In this document: positions 57,134-64,000 of the stretch, in pieces
How positions within the stretch are numbered: position 1 is the stretch's first letter
Layout: each line of letters opens with the position of its first letter
Notes under the pieces: model-generated
What the model was told of the DNA's origin: nothing
What the model saw: the letters and a program-made list of their open reading frames with translations, nothing else
The model's database searches: none
Made by a program: the position numbers and the translations under genes
Assembly: GCA_024734495.1 (NCBI GenBank)
Contig: JALMQS010000099.1
Coordinates: 97,691,481 to 97,755,480, forward strand
Direction of reading: 5' to 3'
DNA length: 64,000 nt
Source of the DNA: Forficula auricularia
Taxonomy: Eukaryota > Arthropoda > Insecta > Dermaptera > Forficulidae

Positions 57134-58337
57134 TACAGGGTGTCCCCAAAAGTCAAGGATCAAACGTGAACCCGAGATAGGTGAGTTCAGCATTGTCCAA
57201 AATAAAAAAAAAATTTAAAATAAAACTCTCTTAGTTTTCGAGTTATGGGTATTTTTTTGAAAATCGTGAAAAATCGCATACCCTGCTCTAAATATTTGAA
57301 TGCTTGTGGCTATGAATTTTCATATTTTATAATTCTAATTTTTTGTTACGGAATCCTGAATAATACTGCTATCGATCACAAAACAGAAAATAACTAAGAG
57401 TATTATACTTTTTGAGAAAAAAATATTTTTTTCAGATTCATGTGTCAAAAAATTTTAATCAGCTAACTTTGACTCTTGATATCTTAAAAAAACCTGTAAT
57501 CAAACAATAATGGCAAATTATCTAAAAAATTGACGCATTTAATCAAGATTTCAAAATGGTATAAAACATTCCACTTTTTTAAAAAACAAAAAATAATATT
57601 TGCATTTTTATGCGAAAGAAACTAATTTCAAAACACAATTCGTAATTGGCTAAAGGGTAGAATTTAACATGAAAACAGATATCAAATAATTTTAATTTTA
57701 ATTTGTAATTTTAAATATTATTAGATATTGAATATAAAAACAATTATTATTTTGAACATTTACTTTAATTGAATAAAAATATTTTAATAAATTAAATTAG
57801 TTTTCATGTTAAATTCTACCCTTTAGCCAATTACGAATTGTGTTTTGAAATTAGTTTCTTTCGCATAAAAATGCAAATATTATTTTTTGTTTTTTAAAAA
57901 GTGGAATGTTTTATACCATTTTGAAATCTTGATTAAATGCGTCAATTTTTTAGATAATTTGCCATTATTGTTTGATACAGTTTTTTTTAAGATATCAAGA
58001 GTCAAATTTAGCTGATTAAAATTTTTTGACACATGAATCTGAAAAAAATATTTTTTTTCTCAAAAAGTATAATACTCTTAGTTATTTTCTGTTTTGTGAT
58101 CGATAGCAGTATTATTCAGGATTCCGTAGCAAAAATTAGAACTATAAAATATGAAAATTCAGTAGCCACAGCATTCAAATATTTAGAGCAGGGTAGCGAT
58201 TTTCACGGTTTTTCAAAAAATGCCCATAACTCGAAAAACTAAGAGAGTTTTATTTAAAAAAAATTTATTTTGGACAATCCTGAACTCTCCTATCTCTCGT
58301 GTTTACGTTTGATCCTTGACTTTTGGGACACCCTGTA
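57134..58337. mobile_element. 1.2-kb near-palindromic element, 540-bp arms
   Basis: TACAGGGTGTCCCCAAAAGTC at the left and GACTTTTGGGACACCCTGTA at the right bound two arms (about 57134-57678 and 57802-58337) that are almost exact inverses, with a 120-bp AT-rich loop. TA borders fit a TA-targeting DNA transposon. The 69-codon frame at 58033 is arm sequence, not a gene. Confidence 0.92.
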
Positions 58338-58640
58338 TACGAGCCCTGTCCCATCTCAATTGGCCCACCAATATTTTTTCTTTTTTTAAATAAAATTATG
58401 CTAATTCACGGTAAATTTAATTTAAATATTTATTTTTATTATCATTTCGAACAACATTTTAAACAATTTAAAAACATTTTATTGTAACATTTAACTTAAA
58501 ATTATTTTTAATTGTTAAAAACATAGTTTTATATAAAAAATAGTTCATTGCTTTTCACAAATTTTTTTATTTTTTAAGAATCTTTGAATATGTGAAATAA
58601 TCAAGTAGGCTTTGCCTTTTTCCAACAAAAGAAAGTTTGT
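58338..58640. other. AT-rich sequence, nothing seen
   Basis: No ORF, repeat or motif recognised. Confidence 0.4.
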
Positions 58641-58659
58641 TTTGTTTATTATTAGTAAA

Positions 58660-58832
58660 ATTGACTCGTGGAAAGGTTGTTGATTAAAAAATTCGCTCAA
58701 TTATTATCAATTTATTTAAAAAGGGAAAATCAAACGCAGAAATTGGCGATCTAGTTAATATATCAAAGTTTACTGTCAGAAATATTATTCGAGTTTATAA
58801 ATCAACGGGTACAATAGCTACAAAAAGGACTC
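58660..58832 (+). pseudogene. Tc1-like transposase, N-terminal helix-turn-helix remnant
   Basis: One frame encodes RGKVVD, a stop, then KIRSIIINLFKKGKSNAEIG, DLVNISKFTVRNIIRVYKST and GTIATKRT. This is the paired-like helix-turn-helix start of Tc1-family transposases (pattern: I..L...GKS..EI..L...S..TV..II..YK.TG). The catalytic DDE domain is absent; the sequence is cut at a hammerhead-like motif. Confidence 0.75.
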
Positions 58833-58866
58833 CTGATGATGGGCTCACCCCCGAAATATATCGAAT
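58833..58866 (+). ncRNA. Hammerhead-like motif
   Basis: CUGAUGA, one U, GGG-CUCA-CCC, CC, then GAAA and UAUAUC. Both conserved boxes are intact. 90 nt further the phrase GGATAAGGGCTGGTAGAA is identical to the centre of the foldback at 60174-60191, tying the two loci to one element family. Activity is unproven. Confidence 0.45.
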
Positions 58867-59058
58867 TCAAAACTCAATTTTGTTTTATTTCTTTTTTGTG
58901 AAACCTACCTCGTATCTTGCTCAAGTTTTATTATTATAAAGTATTTTGTTTTGGATAAGGGCTGGTAGAAATTAATGGAGATTTGATACAGAGGCATAAT
59001 AAAAGTACAGATTCTAAATAAAATAATTTATTGATATGTAATTTTTCTTTTATTGTAG

Positions 59059-59199
59059 GCTGCTGCTGGTTTCCCATCTCTGGCTATTCTCAATAGCAAA
59101 TCTGGTCAAATCTTTTATCCTAGTCCGTTGCCACGTCAAAGTCTTATCTCTCCGGTTTCCCAGTGGTTCTTTGAGCAGTTCAGCTGTTTAATCTCTGAG
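59059..59199 (+). CDS. Candidate internal coding exon, host gene unknown
   Basis: A 141-bp segment with a very good acceptor (TTTTTCTTTTATTGTAG) and donor (GAG|GTAGGT). One frame is open for all 47 codons: AAAGFPSLAILNSKSGQIF, YPSPLPRQSLISPVSQW, FFEQFSCLISE. Composition (about half GC) contrasts with the AT-rich flanks. Its ends are in phase 0 for that frame. The GFPSLAIL stretch vaguely recalls thioredoxin-fold proteins, but that is not a claim. Neighbouring exons were not found in the window, so the gene probably has long introns and may extend past the right edge. Confidence 0.55.
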
Positions 59200-59974
59200 G
59201 TAGGTTTGTTTATTTATTAATTTTTTATTTAATTTTTAATCTTTTAAAAATGGCAGTTGCGTTGACACTTTTAAACCCTAAAGAAGGAAGGAAGATTCTC
59301 CGAAACGTCGGTTTTTAAAAGATTGAAAATTACTATTCTCAAATAAAAATCTTTTCTTCGTTCCCTAATTTAATTCGAAAATTACATTTTAATAAATTAA
59401 TTTTATTCAGAATTTTTACTTTTTATTATCCTTGGCTGCCCGTCCATCAAACCTCAAGTTTTTATCTTAAATTTTCTACTATAATTCACAATTCAATTCT
59501 ACAGACTATAAATATTTAGTCAATGACCTTAGGATGTTTAGAGCACCGGATCCATAAATTACCAAGTAGTGATTGCATTAATAGAAGTGGCATAGCTTCA
59601 AATTTTGGGGCCATTAAAAAAAAATCAAATTCTTCAGAAACTCAGGGTTCTTTGATTATTCTTGCAATGTTGCAGCTACGCCCCTGGTTAATAGATCTTG
59701 GATAGCAAAGTGTTTTTAACATCGTAGCGTTTGAAATATTACAGCCATCACAGTCACAATGATCTCATATGAATTGATTGGTAGGGTCTAAAAGGGAATT
59801 CTGGACTTGCAATCAATTATCTACAATCTACAATTAATACTACTAACACTTAAATACTCTTAGATTGCATATCTGTTACAGGGAGTTTACCAATATTGAT
59901 TAATCTATAGAAAAAAATCTTTAATTCTACTATACTACCCATTTAATTTAATAATTATAATAATGTACATGACC
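59200..59974 (+). other. Intron-like sequence with small elements
   Basis: 59276-59320 holds a worn motif (CUAAAGA-AGGAAGGAAGAUUCU-CCGAAACGUCGG). A 102-bp hAT MITE lies at 59586-59687. No further exon recognised. Confidence 0.4.
59586..59687. mobile_element. 102-bp hAT-type MITE, 8-bp TSD
   Basis: AGTGGCATAGCTTC at the left, GCAGCTACGCCCCTGG at the right (inverse CCAGGGGCGTAGCTGC). TTAATAGA flanks both sides (59578-59585 and 59688-59695). Confidence 0.75.
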
Positions 59975-60405
59975 CGAAAAGTTTATTTGATTCACAAAGG
60001 GAAACAAAGAGGCCGTCCTCTGCCTGATGCAAACAAACATACACACATATATATCGAGATGATATATCTGTAAATATATTATTTATTTGTTTGAGACTAT
60101 AGTTTCGAAGACTTGGTCTTCATCATCAGTCTTTCTTCAATTATAAATGTTTTTCATGGAGTCAATATCATATGGATAAGGGCTGGTAGAATATGGATAT
60201 TGACTCCATGAAAAACATTTATAATTGAAGAAAGACTGATGATGAAGACCAAGTCTTCGAAACTATAGTCTCAAACAAATAAATAATATATATATACAGA
60301 TATATCATCTCGATATATATGTGTGTATGTTTATTTGCATCAAGCAGAGGACAACCTCTTTGTTTCCTTTTGTGAATCAACAACTCTGCTACTCTCGGAA
60401 AAACA
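59975..60405. mobile_element. Foldback with two intact hammerhead-like motifs
   Basis: Left arm 59975-60173 and right arm 60192-60405 are inverse, almost perfect near the centre (TTGACTCCATGAAAAACATT). Each arm carries CUGAUGA-U-GAAGAC-CAA-GUCUUC-GAAA-CUAUAGUC (minus 60102-60129; plus 60236-60262). The centre is GGATAAGGGCTGGTAGAA. No protein. It looks like two pseudo-LTRs of a Penelope-like element joined head to head. Confidence 0.8.
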
Positions 60406-60744
60406 AAAACTTTTTCAGTTTATTTGATTCATTTTAATTTTATCCATATATTCATAAAAATCACAATTTTTTTTTTGTTATATTATTTTAATAAATTTTA
60501 ACTTATTGTGTAAAATAACAACGCTTTAATGTTTTTGCTTAAATATTCAATTTATATAAAATTCCTCCTAAGTCCATCAGAAATTCTAAGCTTAACTAAA
60601 TGACTAGATCGATCATTAATATGTAGTTGATTTCTTTAACTAGACAGACATTTTAATTTAATAACAAAAAATTATTTGTGTCTATGATTTATAAATTTAA
60701 TTGAAGATTCGTAAGGATGAGAAGAAAATTATTATTTTTTTTTT

Positions 60745-62680
60745 TTTTAACAAAAATTGATCCTAGTTAGGCTTTTCGTCGATCTATTTCGATTTCATCA
60801 GCAACTTAGATTTAAGGTAGTTGTTCCGCCAAATGCGTTTTCTTAGGATTTTTTGAAATTTATACAGCTTATTATTTAAATACTTGTGCATCGATTGGTG
60901 GCAAAACAAAATTTATGAACAATATAGTTCCGGAGATATTAAATTTCAAAAATCGAGTTTTTCGGGCTCTTTAGCATTGCACTATAGGGGATATCGGAAA
61001 ATTTACACATACATATTTAATTATAATTAAGAAACTCTTCTTAACATTTTTATAAAAAACTAAACCAACATTAAACAATAACCAATACATATTTTAAGAC
61101 AATTTTGATTCATAGTTACAACCCAGTTTCTGAGATATTAAGGAATAAATAATGAAAAATGTATAAAAAAAATTTAGACTAAAAACAATTTGGCAACAGA
61201 GCATTTATTTAACCAGCGAAAGATGCATGCGCTAGATTTTTTCAAAATTATAATTTTCATAAGGTGTGCGTTGATTACATTTGTTAAAAAATAACAAAAC
61301 GATTTTTATAGAAATTTAAAATGTATTTTATCTGTTATTTTAATATAAAAATATTCAGTCTCTTACAATGGTGCCAAATTTGTCAAACGAGCACGGGATT
61401 GGCTAGAATTGGTACATAAACAGCAAAAAGTTTTGGGCTTATGGACTATGAATCCTTATTGTCTGTTCTATATACTCTTGTATTAACTTTTTGCTAGTAT
61501 TGTCGCGACAATCCAGACACAAAGTTTTAGACTCGTAACCACTCTATACATAAAACTATACTAAAATTTTAGGTTATATTTTTTTAACGTGACTGTACTT
61601 TTACGCTACTATACTATATCTACTCTTATTAAACGAGCAAAAAATTGTATATTTATATATTTCTATATTTTTTTTAATTTTGAAAACGGCTCTAACAATT
61701 TTGATGAAACAAACTCTATTAAGAAGTTTTGAAGATGAGAAAGCGATCTGGCTATGTCTGGACCTCATCAAAATTCATCTTAATTTACTTTTTCTTAATT
61801 AAAGTAATTAATGACAGATAAAAATGTCAATAAAAAAGTTTGTTTACATTTTTTCAATTATCTTTTATTTATTAATTGGTTTTTTGATTTTAAACCCCAC
61901 TAATATTTTATAACAAATATTATTATATGTTAAAATTAGGAAATTTTAATATTTTTTTTTTTATTTAATTGGCTTCGTGAAGATGCCCATTCAGCCAGTC
62001 CATCATAATTATTATTTATTATATATTGAAATTTTTATATTGTTTATCTCCTCGGTTTTTAAAGTTTTACCTTTTTACCTGAATTTTAAATTAAAAATAA
62101 TATACATATATAGCTTTTAACTAAAGCAAAAGTTACCGAGCATCACCCGGTGCTCCAGGTACTTATATTTATGAATGGATCGTTTCCAAGCCGTTGACCT
62201 TATATCCCCTCCACTAAAAATAATCGCCCAAATATGTGTTGATTTTTTTTATCAAAACTAAGGGGTAAATAATTTCAATTTTTTTTTTAAGTTATTCCGA
62301 ATATATTATTCTAACAAATATTAGTTTCTCATCAAGATGGTGAATGTCCTTCAATGAAAAAAATAAATTAATGATCATTTCACCCTCCCTTTAAGCCCAA
62401 TCTACCATATGTAAAAAATTTCATTTTTAATTGTAATTATTTCATGTTTGGTCTGGTAAATCGTCTTCAAATTTTAACAGTATGTGTATTATGCTTTTAA
62501 TGACTTATATTCCAAGTTTCGAAGACTTCTTGAATTTATGCATTTGTGACAGAATTATGTTAATTGTTTTAAATGTCATGACCATGAGTGAATCAAATAA
62601 AACAAAATCTAAATTGCTAACGAAGTCGAAATAGATAAGACGAAACGTTAAACTTTGATTAATTTTTATTTTTGAAAAGA
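60745..62680. mobile_element. Inverted hammerhead-like ends enclosing MITE sequence
   Basis: 60745-60812 and 62598-62680 are inverse (TAAATCTAA.TTGCT.A.GAA.TCGAAATAGAT). The left end has an intact minus-strand CUGAUGA ... GAAA (60774-60801); the right one keeps GAAACG but not CUGAUGA. Between them lie the AAGGTAGTTG MITE (60813-61508) and the inverse relative of 16184-16900 (61545-62560). Confidence 0.55.
60813..61508. mobile_element. AAGGTAGTTG MITE, second near full-length copy
   Basis: Same order and orientation as 12731-13460 over nearly the whole length; lacks the last dozen bases of the right terminus. Confidence 0.85.
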
Positions 62681-62852
62681 TCTGTTTTTTTTTTTGACCA
62701 CTACTAATAAGACTTGATTTGATAAATTTTAATATTAATTATTATATAACTTTTCGAAAATATATTCTCAATGGCTCTCATTGTTACAAGCTTTTATTTC
62801 TTTTATAAATACATAACAAGGTTATATTATTTAAAAAAAAAATAAACTGACA

Positions 62853-63075
62853 CGTTCTGATGTGGCTTTACCATACAACCTGACCCCTCTCTTGTATTTA
62901 ATATTTAATAAAATTATTTATAAACATGTAGGGGGGGGCTTAGTTTTTGCATTTTTAGACTTCTGGAGGCCCACGGATTATGTATACTAAATTTGGTTGA
63001 GTTTGGTACAAGAGCCTATATTTTTATTTTTTGACCCCCCCCCCTCGTCCCTGTATGGTAAAGTAAAAAAAAATA
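62853..63075 (-). mobile_element. CTTTACCATACA-family copy, internally deleted
   Basis: GACACGTTCTGATGTGGCTT, TTTACCATACAACCTGACCC at the left; CCTGTATGGTAAAGTA at the right; only about a third of the interior remains. Confidence 0.8.
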
Positions 63076-64000
63076 TTGTTAATAGGGACGTTTCGACCAC
63101 TTTATTTATATTTGTGTCATCATCATAGAACAAACTTAAAAATATTTAAACCAAAATGAATCCAAATTTTATTCAATCATAATACCATTTTGATTTTATT
63201 CAAGACCACCCCTCTAATAGGTATTTCTTTGAGTTTAAAGATTTTTTAATATATTAAATATAATGGGAATTTTGTGAAATTTTTTACTCAATAAAAGTAC
63301 CTATTTGACACTTGGTGTCTATAGCTTATTTTATCATTTTATTTTTTTCATATCACTCCTTCAAATATATATAGTCTTTTTGTCTTCAATTTTAATTTTT
63401 TAGTGCATAAATAAATTTATTTTGCTATCTTTTACTGCATATATTTGCATATTTCAACGTATTCTGCATATTACTTGCATATTTCAGCCTTTTTAAATAT
63501 ATATTTTGGCAGTTTTTACTGGATAAAAATCTGGTCTCTAGTTATGTGTTATGTATTTACAAAAGAAAAAATGAGAGCCATTTCTTGAGAATATATCCTC
63601 GAAAAGTTATGGTATATAATAATTAAAATATTTTGATTTCAAATATCGCTGTTGCTTACTTATAGCGCTTCAAAAATGGATCAAAATTGCCTTCTTCAGA
63701 GTTTTTACCGAAAACATTTCAAAACTGTGTAAAAAATCGAAAATGCCATGAACGGTAAGGTCAGGTGGGGTAACTGGGCCAGCTTCTTTTGTTTTCCCAA
63801 GGATAGTACTCCATATTTTTGGCTAAACTAAGCTTCCTCACAATTTATAGATCTCGTGACTATATTAATTGAAAGATGAAATTTTCTTCAAATAATCATG
63901 ATACTTTCAACTTTTGATTATTCAAAATTTTGGAATTATCTTAAGTTGAATGTAAAGTTTTGCGGTTGGCACAGTTAAACGCGTTGTGGGGTAATTGGAC
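63076..64000. other. Unassigned, repeat-like right edge
   Basis: 63085-63125 on the minus strand holds AUGAUGAUGACAC ... GUGGUCGAAACG, a worn hammerhead-like motif. 63590-63720 resembles 42370-42460. GGTGGGGTAACTGGGCC (63764) and TGTGGGGTAATTGGAC (63985) are near-identical phrases about 220 bp apart, probably parts of an element that continues past the edge. Confidence 0.35.

Noticed and set aside
58033..58242. 69-codon frame with a signal-peptide-like start (MNLKKIFFFSKSIILLVIFC)
   Set aside because: It lies wholly within one arm of the 1.2-kb palindromic transposon; the hydrophobic start comes from T-runs.
59523..59705. 60-codon frame near the right end
   Set aside because: Crosses a 102-bp hAT MITE (59586-59687) with its own target duplication.
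1..64000. CRISPR arrays, bacterial operons, Shine-Dalgarno sites, rRNA genes
   Set aside because: None present; splice signals, LINEs, SINEs and MITEs mark this as animal nuclear DNA, and the repeats are not spaced like CRISPR units.

Overview
The window looks like a piece of a large, AT-rich, transposon-laden insect nuclear genome. The taxonomic evidence is one unmistakable exon and one compact gene. A minus-strand exon at 5030-5256 encodes the N-terminus of the PBC homeoprotein Extradenticle (Pbx family), with the insect-like stretch MMAPQPYGL followed by the start of the PBC-A domain. A plus-strand gene at 11654-11899 encodes a small UPF0729/C18orf32-type protein, closest in style to insect homologues. 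The insect order cannot be fixed from the sequence alone.

Layout. 1-5029 is the start of a very long exd intron 1 made of degenerate AT-rich repeats; the remaining exd exons lie off the left edge. 5257-5939 is a GC- and CpG-rich island that probably serves as a shared divergent promoter: exd leaves to the left, and a short 5'UTR exon ending at a strong donor (5959) leaves to the right. That exon can splice to the acceptor at 11638, just ahead of the UPF0729 start codon. From 12 to 26 kb the window holds MITEs, foldback elements, a 5'-truncated non-LTR retrotransposon (20.8-21.9 kb), tandem repeats and a run of 37 G. At 26-34.5 kb there are diverged, tandemly duplicated minus-strand segments that look like exons of an orphan small secreted-protein family, partly decayed and split by transposons. 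34.6-37.4 kb is a hAT-type element with clean 8-bp target duplications holding a minus-strand LINE, which is itself interrupted by a foldback and accompanied by a twin-primed (5'-inverted) RTE/BovB-like LINE copy. 38-54 kb is dominated by two dispersed families (TIR CTTTACCATACA and TIR CCGACTTCAAAAAA), a candidate frameshifted gene at 44.6 kb and an assembly gap of 100 N. 56-59 kb has a SINE with a 13-bp target duplication, a 1.2-kb near-palindromic element, a Tc1-like transposase remnant and one well-bounded candidate host exon (59059-59199).

The most striking recurring pattern is a motif of the form CUGANGA - hairpin - GAAA, found at ten or more places. It usually lies inside inverted-repeat (foldback) elements and often as an inverted pair. 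This resembles the hammerhead-ribozyme modules known from the pseudo-LTRs of Penelope-like retroelements and from retrozymes, and it gives one explanation for many otherwise unrelated foldbacks in the window.

Limits: everything was read by eye without alignment or database search. Element boundaries without target duplications are approximate, and short candidate exons need transcript support.
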